Source of the DNA: Tenacibaculum sp. Bg11-29
Lineage (GTDB): Bacteria > Bacteroidota > Bacteroidia > Flavobacteriales > Flavobacteriaceae
Direction: 5' to 3'
Assembly (NCBI RefSeq): GCF_002836595.1
Contig: NZ_PJBB01000003.1
Coordinates: 806,001 to 870,000 of the forward strand
Length of the DNA stretch: 64,000 bases
The notes beneath the pieces are model-generated. The model did no database searches, was not told where the DNA came from, and saw only the letters and a list, made by a program, of their open reading frames with translations. The position numbers and the translations under genes were made by a program. How positions within the stretch are numbered: the first letter of the stretch is position 1; the number at the start of each line of letters is the position of its first letter. This document shows positions 1-8,421 of the stretch, piece by piece.

Positions 1-1
1 C

Positions 2-1339
2 CTACTTTTAGAATCAAATAGTGGAATTTCTGAAGCACCAATGGAAACATTGTTTTTACCTTATTATGTTTCTCAAGATGTAGGCTGGGTATATTTGAGG
101 AAGTCATTTAGTAATTTAACTTTTTACAAAAACTTCAAAGAAGATTTTTTAGATTATTACTTAGGTATAGAAAATGTAATTGATAGAGAAGAAAAAAGAA
201 AAATTGAAAATGAATTAAGAAGCTTACAACAACAAATGAAATTCTTTTCTGATGTAGAACAGGAAAATCAAGAATTAGAAGTTTCTCAAATAATAAACGA
301 TTCTCTTGCTGGTAAAGCAAATGAATTAATAATATCTTTATCAAATAATAAAAGTGATTTAATTACTTTAGAAAAAGATTATGTTAATGAATCTAATAAA
401 TTAACTTTTTATAATCAAAGACTTTCAGTTGTTTCTAAAGTAAAGAGAAATCATAAAAATCAATTTCCTGGAGAAGATTCTTGCCCTACTTGCTCACAAA
501 TATTACCAGAAAACATTGAAGAAATTTATGAATTTTTCCAAGAAGAGAATGATACTATTTCATTACAAAGTGAACTGAAAGAAAAAATAAAAAATTCTCA
601 ATCTAAAGTAAATTCAATAAATAAGAAAATAGAGAAATCTCAAAAAGAAATAAACAAAGAATATAGTACATTTAATAAATATTCAGAAAACAAAATAACT
701 CTAGAAAACTGGATTGAAAACAAAGCAAATATTCAACTTTATGATAATTTGATTAAACAAATTGGAACATTAAAATTAGAAATCGACAAGTTAAAATTAA
801 AATTAAAAGAATACAAAACTGAAAAAGATATTTATTTTGCAAGGGAAAAAAAGAATCACATTTTTAAATCGGCTTACTTTAAAAATAATATTAATTTAGG
901 AATACCAAATTTAGAAGAAGATAGATTTAATAAATTATATGAAATTTCAAGCTTTCCTTTTCAAGGTGTTCAATTACATTTAGCAATATTAAGTTATCAT
1001 TTTGCTTTTAATGAACTCTTAACGAAAACTAAAGGAATACATAGATTACCTTTTATTTTAGACAGTATATTTAAAGAAGATATTGAAGGTGGTAATAAAG
1101 AAAAGATATTGAATTTTATAAACTCCAATTTTCCTAAAGACACACAAACAATTTTATCAATCGCAGATGATAAAAATATTGATTCACACATAGAACAATA
1201 TAAGAATGAAATTTTTAAAGATAATGCTCATATGATTTGCATAGGAGATGGAACAGAAGAAAAAGCACTACTAGCTGAAAATGACAATTCTCAGTCCAAA
1301 TTAATCTCTGAAACATACGAAATTATGGAAACAATATAA
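2..1339 (+). CDS. Rad50/SMC-like coiled-coil ATPase, 3' part (5' end outside window)
   Basis: The frame is open from base 2, so the ATG at 41 is probably internal and the gene starts upstream of the window. The visible part is mostly charged coiled coil with a CPTC motif (about residue 148 from the ATG at 41), the CxxC layout of a Rad50-type zinc hook. A second coiled coil follows, then a globular end with a hydrophobic strand closing in Asp (PFILDSIFKEDI), which could be the Walker B strand of a split ABC-type ATPase. The Walker A half would lie upstream and is not visible. Such proteins occur in DNA repair and in phage-defence operons; which applies cannot be told from this fragment. The next gene is 220 bp away on the same strand. 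Confidence 0.6.
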   Translation, partial: LLLESNSGISEAPMETLFLPYYVSQDVGWVYLRKSFSNLTFYKNFKEDFLDYYLGIENVIDREEKRKIENELRSLQQQMKFFSDVEQENQELEVSQIINDSLAGKANELIISLSNNKSDLITLEKDYVNESNKLTFYNQRLSVVSKVKRNHKNQFPGEDSCPTCSQILPENIEEIYEFFQEENDTISLQSELKEKIKNSQSKVNSINKKIEKSQKEINKEYSTFNKYSENKITLENWIENKANIQLYDNLIKQIGTLKLEIDKLKLKLKEYKTEKDIYFAREKKNHIFKSAYFKNNINLGIPNLEEDRFNKLYEISSFPFQGVQLHLAILSYHFAFNELLTKTKGIHRLPFILDSIFKEDIEGGNKEKILNFINSNFPKDTQTILSIADDKNIDSHIEQYKNEIFKDNAHMICIGDGTEEKALLAENDNSQSKLISETYEIMETI

Positions 1340-1552
1340 AATACTACAGCTACACCTTATAGCATAGCCCGGATTTAAAGACTGAATGACAAGCCTTTGA
1401 CAAACGAAAAACACCCCCTGTTCCCTTCTAATTTTAAAGAAAATACAAACCAACATTTATCTATTAATTCATTACCAAAAACAATTATTAAAAAAATGTA
1501 AAACGGATAGAATAATTTATTAAATTTAATGCATAAACAATGTAACTAACAC
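1340..1552. other. Intergenic region before the toxin/immunity-like array
   Basis: No ORF, RNA gene or clear hairpin terminator was seen. The last ~55 bases (about 1505-1560) resemble the bases before the third array copy (about 4912-4970), sharing GGATAGAA and a TTTA/TTCA-rich stretch ending in the TATGCTAGTTTG start of the repeated block. This suggests the duplicated unit sometimes carries its upstream DNA, possibly a promoter. Confidence 0.4.
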
Positions 1553-1561
1553 TATGCTAGT

Positions 1562-2680
1562 TTGTTAAAAAAATTGCAAAATATGACAAACCATTCACTT
1601 TTTAATTTTCAAGGAATAGAAGCGGATTTAGAAGCTGCTATAACATCGAGTATATTCGACTTTAAAGATACTGTGGGAGATGCCAAGTTATGGGCTGAAA
1701 CAGATTTAAAAGAAAGAGTAGAGCAAAGCATGCGAGGCTACAGTCAAAGTTTTATAACAAAAGATAAAAACGGCTGTTGTGGTAATATAGATCCGCCAGG
1801 AAGTGGGTTTAAAGTTACTTTCGGGCTTCAAATTCAATTAGCCTATAAAGTACGGTTTAAAGCCAATTTAAACATTGGTTATGGACAACGGTATGGTAAT
1901 TTTGCTGCAAATACATCTTTTCATGTATCGGCATATAATAGCGGATTAGGCGTTGGCGTAGATAAAAGTAATATGGTAGTAGATGTAACTGCTGCGGCAA
2001 ATGTTATTGTTGGTGGCGGACATGGTACGCCTTTACAATCGTACAGCTTAAATTACAACTCACCGATTCCTATGTTAAATAATTTTGAGAATTCATTTAG
2101 ATATGGTCAATTATTTACGTGGAATTCTGCCTTACACGACAATCAATTTTCTTTAAATAAATTACAACGAGAGGGAATGATTGGTTTTCGTCTAGGAAAT
2201 GTAAATGTGAGTTCAAATAACGATACAAAACGTGCTTATCTTGGTGGAGGAACCGATATGGGTTGGACTGGTGGTTTAACAATTGTTACTCCTTTAATTG
2301 AAGTTGGGTTTCAAGATTTTTCGGGGGATTTTTTAAAAAAAGGTATTGAACAAGAAAATAAAAGAATAGATATTCTTAAAAAAATAAAAAGCATTAAAAA
2401 CTCCAACAAAACTAAACCTATAAAAAAAATAGAATTAGATAAATTAGAAGATGATTTAATAAAGTTAACAAGAGGTAAATTTCATAAACAAACAGACTAT
2501 CAAAAAAGACTTAATAAAGCCTCTACTTATATTCGTTTTAATCAACAAAATGGTTATAACGCTACTATTGATGTTATTGGTGATGCTTGGTTACAAAACT
2601 TTATACATAAAACTATAAAAGATTTTAAATTTGAATATGAGTATAAAAACATAGAAGGATGGGGTGGAAAAAAATTTTAG
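1562..2680 (+). CDS. Polymorphic-toxin-like protein, array copy 1
   Basis: This 372-aa protein starts at TTG; ATG at 1583 (MTNHSLFNF) is an equally good start. It has no signal peptide and no recognisable delivery domain. Residues ~30-75 are helical with a GCCG motif. Residues ~75-256 are Gly/Asn/aromatic-rich with strand-like alternation (GYGQRYGNFAANTSF), which reminds me of the polymorphic toxin type 23 family; this is from memory and not verified. Residues 257-316 are a Lys/Glu-rich variable segment and 317-372 a constant tail. Its last 22 nt overlap the start of the lipoprotein gene at 2659, indicating translational coupling with a probable immunity partner. The biochemical activity is unknown. 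Confidence 0.6.
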   Translation: MLKKLQNMTNHSLFNFQGIEADLEAAITSSIFDFKDTVGDAKLWAETDLKERVEQSMRGYSQSFITKDKNGCCGNIDPPGSGFKVTFGLQIQLAYKVRFKANLNIGYGQRYGNFAANTSFHVSAYNSGLGVGVDKSNMVVDVTAAANVIVGGGHGTPLQSYSLNYNSPIPMLNNFENSFRYGQLFTWNSALHDNQFSLNKLQREGMIGFRLGNVNVSSNNDTKRAYLGGGTDMGWTGGLTIVTPLIEVGFQDFSGDFLKKGIEQENKRIDILKKIKSIKNSNKTKPIKKIELDKLEDDLIKLTRGKFHKQTDYQKRLNKASTYIRFNQQNGYNATIDVIGDAWLQNFIHKTIKDFKFEYEYKNIEGWGGKKF

Positions 2681-3210
2681 TTATATCAACTATTTTACTA
2701 TGTAGTTGTAAAAATTATTATGTGAATGATAACGGAGAGTATAGACCTAAAAAATCAAAATTTAAGTTAGCAAGTACTCCTTATCAACTTAAAAAAAAGG
2801 ACTTAGTTAATACAAGTTATGTATATATAAATAAAGGTAAAAATAGAATATCATATCTCCGTTTTTTCTCTAATGGACGTTTCTTTGAAGGAAGAAATGA
2901 GTTAGATAATGAAAAATTAAAACTAACAACTATTAATAATTTTAATAAATATGGAGAAATTGGCTATTTTAAATTAAATGACAACAAAATTGAAATTGAA
3001 ACCTTTAATGTTAACCTAGGAGGTGCAAGAGGTAATGTTGGGTATTATTCTAAAAGTTATGGGTATATAAAAAAAGATAGTGTTTTTCTTTTCTTTAATT
3101 CTATTGAAAGTTCATTTGAAAAAAATGGATTTCCAAAACCAAATAAAGAGAATTGTATAATTTATATTGGTGAGAAAATAGAAGGTTTAAAACAAACGAC
3201 TGATTGGTAA
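2659..3210 (+). CDS. Putative immunity lipoprotein, array copy 1
   Basis: A 183-aa protein starting MGWKKILVISTILLCSCKN: a short signal peptide with lipobox LCSC, so it should be lipid-anchored in the envelope. The mature part carries a motif shared by the array lipoproteins: YRPKKSKFKL near the N-terminus, LRFFSNGRFFEG, then IGYF and a C-terminal GLKQTTDW. The start codon lies inside the last codons of the upstream toxin-like gene. Coupling and co-variation with that gene suggest it neutralises its neighbour's product outside the cytoplasm, but this is inference. No enzymatic motif is visible. Confidence 0.6.
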   Translation: MGWKKILVISTILLCSCKNYYVNDNGEYRPKKSKFKLASTPYQLKKKDLVNTSYVYINKGKNRISYLRFFSNGRFFEGRNELDNEKLKLTTINNFNKYGEIGYFKLNDNKIEIETFNVNLGGARGNVGYYSKSYGYIKKDSVFLFFNSIESSFEKNGFPKPNKENCIIYIGEKIEGLKQTTDW

Positions 3211-3233
3211 ATGCCGTCTGACATTATGCTAGT

Positions 3234-4352
3234 TTGTTAAAAAAATTGCAAAATATGACAAACCATTCACTTTTTAATTTTCAAGGAATAGAAACAGATT
3301 TAGAAGCTGCTATAACATCGAGTATATTCGACTTTAAAGACAGTATGGGAGATGCCAAGTTATGGGCTGAAACAGATTTAAAACAAAGAGTAGAGCAAAG
3401 TATGCGAGGCTACAGTCAAAGTTTTATAACAAAAGATAAAAACGGCTGTTGCGGTAATATAGATCCGCCAGGAAGTGGGTTTAAAGTTACTTTTGGTCTC
3501 CAAATTCAATTAGCCTATAAAGTACGGTTTAAAGCCAATTTAAACATAGGTTATGGGCAACGATATGGTAATTTTGCGGCAAATACATCTTTTCATGTAT
3601 CGGCATATAATAGCGGATTAGGCGTTGACGTAGATAAAAGTAATATGGTAGTAGATGTAACTGCTGCGGCAAATGTTATTGTTGGTGGCGGACATGGTAC
3701 GCCTTTACAATCGTACAGCTTAAATTACAACTCACCGATTCCTATGTTAAATAATTTTGAGAATTCATTTAGATATGGTCAATTATTTACTTGGAATTCT
3801 GCCTTGCACGACAATCAGTTTTCTTTAGATAAATTACAACGAGAGGGAATGATTGGTTTTCGCCTAGGAAATGTAAATGTGAGTTCAAATAACGATACAA
3901 AACGAGCTTATTTTGGAGATAAAGGAGATAGAGGTTGGACGGGGGGTATTTCAATTGTTACTCCTCTGATAGAAGTTGGCTTTCAAGATTTCTCAGGGGA
4001 TTATCAACAAAAAGCGATAGAAGAGCGAAAAAAAGAGGAAATAGACAATGAGATTAAAACAATAAAAAGAAACCCTAATTTAGAGAAAGAAATAAAAAAA
4101 GAAAAGATAAAAAAACTGGAAGAAGATTTAAAAAAACTAACCTATGATAAATACCATAATCAAACAACTTACCAAAAAAACTTAAACAAAGCCTCTACTT
4201 ATATTCGTTTTAATCAACAAAACGGTTATAATGCAACGATTGATGTAATTGGTGCTGCGTGGCTACAAAACGCAATTCACCGAACAATAAAAGATTTCAG
4301 ATTTGAATACGAACATAACAATATAGAAGGATGGGGTGGAATAAAATTTTAA
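3234..4352 (+). CDS. Polymorphic-toxin-like protein, array copy 2
   Basis: A 372-aa paralogue of the copy starting at 1562, nearly identical over residues 1-230. It differs at residues ~226-240 (FGDKGDRGWTGG in place of LGGGTDMGWTGG), so divergence here begins before the main hypervariable block (257-316). That block is Lys/Glu-rich and probably alpha-helical. The tail reads VIGAAWLQNAIHRT where other copies have VIGDAWLQNFIH. It starts at TTG only 24 nt after the preceding lipoprotein gene, so cassettes 1 and 2 are probably co-transcribed. It overlaps the lipoprotein gene at 4331 by 22 nt. Confidence 0.6.
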   Translation: MLKKLQNMTNHSLFNFQGIETDLEAAITSSIFDFKDSMGDAKLWAETDLKQRVEQSMRGYSQSFITKDKNGCCGNIDPPGSGFKVTFGLQIQLAYKVRFKANLNIGYGQRYGNFAANTSFHVSAYNSGLGVDVDKSNMVVDVTAAANVIVGGGHGTPLQSYSLNYNSPIPMLNNFENSFRYGQLFTWNSALHDNQFSLDKLQREGMIGFRLGNVNVSSNNDTKRAYFGDKGDRGWTGGISIVTPLIEVGFQDFSGDYQQKAIEERKKEEIDNEIKTIKRNPNLEKEIKKEKIKKLEEDLKKLTYDKYHNQTTYQKNLNKASTYIRFNQQNGYNATIDVIGAAWLQNAIHRTIKDFRFEYEHNNIEGWGGIKF

Positions 4353-4882
4353 TTATCAGCTTAATATCTTGCTGTTTTATAAGTTGTTTAAATTATTATC
4401 ATACAAAAAATGGAAGTGTTAGGCCTAAAAAAAATAAATTTGAGTTTGGTAGATTTCCTTATAAATTAAAAAAAGAAGATTTAATAGACACAAACTCAAT
4501 TTATATATACAATCATGAATCAACATCCATAACCAAAGGGAAGTATTTTATTCGATTTTTTTCAAACGGAAGATGTATTGAAGGTACTTCTGAGTTATAT
4601 TCAGGTAAACTTAACCTAGATAGAATGAATGATTTTTATAATTCAGGAGTTTTAGTTGGATATTATAAAGTTGAAAACTTCAATGAAGTAACTATAGAAA
4701 CCTATTCTGTAAAAAAACATGAAGGAGGTTATTATAAAAAAACTTATGGTATCATAAGAAACGACAGCCTTTATATAACTGATGAAAAAAAGAATTTAGA
4801 TTTTATTTCCCAAAATAAAAAAAATAAAATTGTTTATAAAATAAAAAAAATAAAAGGTTTAGCAGGAACACCAAATTGGTAA
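4331..4882 (+). CDS. Putative immunity lipoprotein, array copy 2
   Basis: A 183-aa lipoprotein with signal peptide MGWNKILIISLISCCFISC and lipobox FISC. It shares the family pattern (RPKKNKFEFG, IRFFSNGRCIEG, VGYYKVE, GGYYKKTYGIIRNDSLY, final GLAGTPNW) but differs extensively from copy 1 between these anchors. It is coupled to the upstream toxin-like gene by the 22-nt overlap. The anchors suggest a conserved beta-rich scaffold with variable surface loops, as expected of an immunity protein matching a variable partner. The function is inferred from context only. Confidence 0.58.
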   Translation: MGWNKILIISLISCCFISCLNYYHTKNGSVRPKKNKFEFGRFPYKLKKEDLIDTNSIYIYNHESTSITKGKYFIRFFSNGRCIEGTSELYSGKLNLDRMNDFYNSGVLVGYYKVENFNEVTIETYSVKKHEGGYYKKTYGIIRNDSLYITDEKKNLDFISQNKKNKIVYKIKKIKGLAGTPNW

Positions 4883-4971
4883 ACGTTTTTTAACTCAAAA
4901 ACATAGATGGATTGGATAGAAAATATTTTAATAATTTACTAAATTCAGTGCATAACTAATATTATGCTAGT

Positions 4972-6108
4972 TTGTTAAAAAAATTGCAAAATATGACAAA
5001 CCATTCAATTTTTAATTTTCAAGGAATAGAAACAGATTTAGAAACTGCCATAACATCGAGTATATTCGACTTTAAAGATACTGTGGGAGATGCCAAGTTA
5101 TGGGCTGAAACAGATTTAAAACAAAGAGTAGAGCAAAGTATGCGAGGCTACAGTCAAAGTTTTATAACAAAAGATAAAAACGGCTGTTGCGGTAATATAG
5201 ATCCGCCAGGAAGTGGGTTTAAAGTTACTTTTGGTCTCCAAATTCAATTAGCCTATAAAGTACGGTTTAAAGCCAATTTAAACATAGGTTATGGGCAACG
5301 ATATGGTAATTTTGCGGCAAATACATCTTTTCATGTATCGGCATATAATAGCGGATTAGGCGTTGACGTAGATAAAAGTAATATGGTAGTAGATGTAACT
5401 GCTGCGGCAAATGTTATTGTTGGTGGCGGACATGGTACGCCTTTACAATCGTACAGCTTAAATTACAACTCACCGATTCCTATGTTAAATAATTTTGAGA
5501 ATTCATTTAGATATGGTCAATTATTTACTTGGAATTCTGCCTTACACGACAATCAGTTTTCTTTAGATAAATTACAACGAGAAGGGATGATTGGTTTTCG
5601 TCTAGGAAATGTAAATGTGAGTTCAAATAACGATACAAAACGTGCTTATTTTGGTGGAGGAACCGATATGGGCTGGACTGGCGGTTTAACAATTGTTACT
5701 CCTTTAATTGAAGTTGGTTTTCAAGATTTTTCAGGGAATTTTTTAAAAAAAGCTAAAAAAGGAGAAAATATAATAGAAGAACAAAGAAGAGAAATTATTT
5801 TAGACGAAATTAGAGTGACAAAAAAAAATAACCATTTATCCAAAGATAGAAAAAGAGAAAAAATATTTGAACTAGAAAAGCGATTGAAAGAATTAACCTT
5901 TAATAAATATCATAATCAAACATCTTCACAAAAAAAACTAAACAAAGCCTCTACTTATATTCGTTTTAATCAACAAAATGGTTATAATGCAACTATTGAT
6001 ATTATTGGTGATGCTTGGTTGCAAAATTTTATTCATAGAACAATAAAAGATTTTAGATTTGAATACGAGCATAAAAAAATAGAAGGATGGTTTGGAAAAA
6101 AATTTTAA
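4972..6108 (+). CDS. Polymorphic-toxin-like protein, array copy 3
   Basis: 378 aa; residues 1-256 nearly match copies 1, 2 and 4. The variable block is the longest (residues 257-322, strongly Lys/Arg/Glu), followed by the constant tail LNKASTYIRFNQQNGYNATI. The C-terminus is GWFGKKF, where other copies have GWGG. The 90-bp gap before it carries upstream DNA similar to that before copy 1, so it may have its own promoter. It overlaps the lipoprotein gene at 6087 by 22 nt. No signal peptide or secretion domain is present; export, if any, would need a carrier or recombination into a longer gene. Confidence 0.6.
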   Translation: MLKKLQNMTNHSIFNFQGIETDLETAITSSIFDFKDTVGDAKLWAETDLKQRVEQSMRGYSQSFITKDKNGCCGNIDPPGSGFKVTFGLQIQLAYKVRFKANLNIGYGQRYGNFAANTSFHVSAYNSGLGVDVDKSNMVVDVTAAANVIVGGGHGTPLQSYSLNYNSPIPMLNNFENSFRYGQLFTWNSALHDNQFSLDKLQREGMIGFRLGNVNVSSNNDTKRAYFGGGTDMGWTGGLTIVTPLIEVGFQDFSGNFLKKAKKGENIIEEQRREIILDEIRVTKKNNHLSKDRKREKIFELEKRLKELTFNKYHNQTSSQKKLNKASTYIRFNQQNGYNATIDIIGDAWLQNFIHRTIKDFRFEYEHKKIEGWFGKKF

Positions 6109-6614
6109 TTATTAGTCTAATTTCTTGCTGTTTTTCAAGTTGCTTAAATTATTATCACCATCCAGATGGTGGTTATCGACCTAAAAAATCAAAATTCTAT
6201 TTACAAGCTAAACCTTATAAAATAACTCCAAATAATGGATTAAAAACAGATGTCCTATACTTTTCAAATGACACCCTAAAATATGGAAATGGTAATTACA
6301 ATGATTTATTTTATTATCGTTTTTTTAGCAATGGAAGATTCTATAAAAGTGCTATTGACGTTAAAGATATTACGAACCTGAATAAACTTAACAAACCTGT
6401 ATTTATTGGCTATTATACAATAAAAAATAAATTAATTGAGTTTGAATATTTTTTTGTAAAGTATAGAGAAAAAGGAGAATATATAAAAGATACTCTTTAT
6501 ATCAAAAATGATACGTTGTATCCAATAAATCCCAACCATAAATTAAATAAGAAGGAAATTAAGTTTTATTCATCAAAAAAAATAAAAGGATTGAAAAAAA
6601 TCACTGATTGGTAA
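6087..6614 (+). CDS. Putative immunity lipoprotein, array copy 3
   Basis: 175-aa lipoprotein starting MVWKKILIISLISCCFSSC with lipobox FSSC. It contains GGYRPKKSKFYL, YYRFFSNGRFYKS and IGYYTIKN and ends GLKKITDW. Its sequence resembles the orphan lipoprotein at 9051 (shared LYFSNDTL and SSIDIK/SAIDVK type segments), suggesting the two descend from one immunity type. It is coupled to the toxin-like gene ending at 6108. Confidence 0.58.
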   Translation: MVWKKILIISLISCCFSSCLNYYHHPDGGYRPKKSKFYLQAKPYKITPNNGLKTDVLYFSNDTLKYGNGNYNDLFYYRFFSNGRFYKSAIDVKDITNLNKLNKPVFIGYYTIKNKLIEFEYFFVKYREKGEYIKDTLYIKNDTLYPINPNHKLNKKEIKFYSSKKIKGLKKITDW

Positions 6615-6634
6615 ACGTTTTTATATCAAAAAAA

Positions 6635-6797
6635 CTAAATAAAGCATCTACTTACATTCGTTTTAATCAACAAAATGGTTATAATGCAACGATTGATGTT
6701 ATTGGTGATGCTTGGTTGCAAAATTTTATCCATCGAACAATAAAGGATTTTAGATTTGAATATGAACATAGAAGGATGGGGTGGAATAAAATTTTAG
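6635..6797 (+). pseudogene. Remnant of toxin-like gene 3' module
   Basis: These bases match the constant tail of the toxin-like genes (KLNKASTYIRF through DFRFEYEH) with the entire N-terminal 300 residues missing. A short deletion just before GGATGGGGTGG (gaacataGAAGG, where intact copies have a longer stretch) puts the tail in the same frame as the following lipoprotein instead of overlapping it out of frame. This is the scar of a recombination that removed a toxin body and left its lipoprotein partner. It begins about 20 nt after the stop of the lipoprotein gene ending at 6614. Confidence 0.75.
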
Positions 6798-7327
6798 TTA
6801 TTTCAATAATTTTATTTAGCAGTTGTAAAAATTATTATATAAACGAAAAAGGAGGATACAGACCTAAAAATTCAAAATTTAAGTTATCTAAACCTCCATA
6901 TAAACTAATAAAAGATGATTTAATAGATGTTAATTCTATATATGTAAATATTACAAAGGTAAGTTATGGAACAAAAACAGATATAGATAATAGTATTATT
7001 CGTTTCTTTTCTAACGGACATTATTTAGAAAACTTGGAACCTTATACTGATAACATCAACCTAAAAAAGCTAAACAATGTAAACAATTCATTATTAATTG
7101 GCTACTACAAGATTGAAAATAAAAAAAATATAATAATTGACTATTATAGTGTAAAAAAAGCAGAAGGAGGTTCTTATCATAAAAGAGAAGGCTACATAAG
7201 AAATGATAGCTTATTTTTATTTTATGATTCATTTAAAAACAAAGAGTTTCCTAAACCAAATAAAAAAAACTGTAGAATATATATTCGAAAAAAAGTAGAC
7301 GGTTTAATAGGAACGCCTGATTGGTAA
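6776..7327 (+). CDS. Orphan putative immunity lipoprotein (copy 4)
   Basis: The frame is open from 6608, but homology to the other array lipoproteins (MGWNKILV) sets the start at ATG 6776. Starting earlier would bury the signal peptide behind a toxin-tail remnant. The lipobox is FSSC (LFSSCKN). It carries YRPKNSKFKL, IRFFSNGHYLE, IGYYKIEN, GGSYHKREGYIRNDSLF and final GLIGTPDW, and is closest in pattern to the copy at 2659 (both contain FPKPNKxNC). It has no intact toxin-like gene in front, as expected for an orphan immunity gene. The next toxin-like gene follows after 24 nt. Confidence 0.6.
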   Translation: MGWNKILVISIILFSSCKNYYINEKGGYRPKNSKFKLSKPPYKLIKDDLIDVNSIYVNITKVSYGTKTDIDNSIIRFFSNGHYLENLEPYTDNINLKKLNNVNNSLLIGYYKIENKKNIIIDYYSVKKAEGGSYHKREGYIRNDSLFLFYDSFKNKEFPKPNKKNCRIYIRKKVDGLIGTPDW

Positions 7328-7350
7328 ATTCCGTTTAACACTATGCTAGT

Positions 7351-8421
7351 TTGTTAAAAAAATTGCAAAATATGACAAACCATTCACTTTTTAATTTTCA
7401 AGGAATAGAAACAGATTTAGAAGCCGCTATAACATCAAGTATATTCGACTTTAAAGATACTGTGGGAGATGCCAAGTTATGGGCTGAAACAGATTTAAAA
7501 CAAAGAGTAGAGCAAAGTATGCGAGGCTACAGTCAAAGTTTTATAACAAAAGATAAAAACGGCTGTTGCGGTAATATAGATCCGCCAGGAAGTGGGTTTA
7601 AAGTTACTTTCGGACTTCAAATTCAATTAGCCTATAAAGTACGGTTCAAAGCCAATTTAAACATTGGTTATGGACAACGATATGGTAATTTTGCGGCAAA
7701 TACATCTTTTCATGTATCGGCATATAATAGCGGATTAGGCGTTGGCGTAGATAAAAGTAATATGGTAGTAGATGTAACTGCTGCGGCAAATGTTATTGTT
7801 GGTGGCGGACATGGTACGCCTTTACAATCGTACAGCTTAAATTACAACTCACCGATTCCTATGTTAAATAATTTTGAGAATTCATTTAGATATGGTCAAT
7901 TATTTACTTGGAATTCTGCCTTACACGACAATCAGTTTTCTTTAGATAAATTACAACGAGAGGGAATGATTGGTTTTCGCTTAGGAAATGTAAATGTGAG
8001 TTCAAATAACGATACAAAACGTGCTTATTTTGGTGGAGGAACCGATATGGGTTGGACTGGCGGTTTAACAATTGTTACTCCTTTAATTGAAGTTGGGTTT
8101 CAAGATTTTTCAGGGGATTATCGTAGAGTTAAAAATAAAAAAACTGTAAAAAACAGAAAGAATGATGATGATTTCTTACGAGCATATAATAGAAAAAATG
8201 ATATTGACTCTTCATTAGATTATCACCGACAAACAGATTCTCAGAAATGGCTAAATAAAGCCTCTACTTATATTCGTTTTAACCAACAAAATGGTTATAA
8301 TGCAACGATTGATGTAGTTGGTGATGCTTGGTTACAAAATTTCATACATAAAAACATAAAAGACTTTAAATTTGAATATGAACATAAAGACATACAAGGA
8401 TGGGGTGGAATAAAATTTTAA
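7351..8421 (+). CDS. Polymorphic-toxin-like protein, array copy 4
   Basis: 356 aa. Residues 1-256 are nearly identical to the other copies, but the variable block (257-300) is shorter and unrelated: Arg/Lys/Asp-rich with RKNDDDFLRAYNRKND, where the others have Lys/Glu helices. The constant tail (301-356) ends GWGGIKF. The most divergent variable block is paired with the most divergent lipoprotein (8400), which supports matched specificity. It starts at TTG (or ATG at 7372), 24 nt after the orphan lipoprotein. Confidence 0.6.
   Translation: MLKKLQNMTNHSLFNFQGIETDLEAAITSSIFDFKDTVGDAKLWAETDLKQRVEQSMRGYSQSFITKDKNGCCGNIDPPGSGFKVTFGLQIQLAYKVRFKANLNIGYGQRYGNFAANTSFHVSAYNSGLGVGVDKSNMVVDVTAAANVIVGGGHGTPLQSYSLNYNSPIPMLNNFENSFRYGQLFTWNSALHDNQFSLDKLQREGMIGFRLGNVNVSSNNDTKRAYFGGGTDMGWTGGLTIVTPLIEVGFQDFSGDYRRVKNKKTVKNRKNDDDFLRAYNRKNDIDSSLDYHRQTDSQKWLNKASTYIRFNQQNGYNATIDVVGDAWLQNFIHKNIKDFKFEYEHKDIQGWGGIKF

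Noticed and set aside
1340..1552. Noncoding RNA or terminator after the Rad50-like gene
   Set aside because: No stable GC-containing stem followed by a T run could be drawn.
1562..8421. Phase-variation switch by invertible DNA in the array
   Set aside because: All repeated modules are direct, no inverted copies or recombinase gene are present, and no inversion half-sites were seen.
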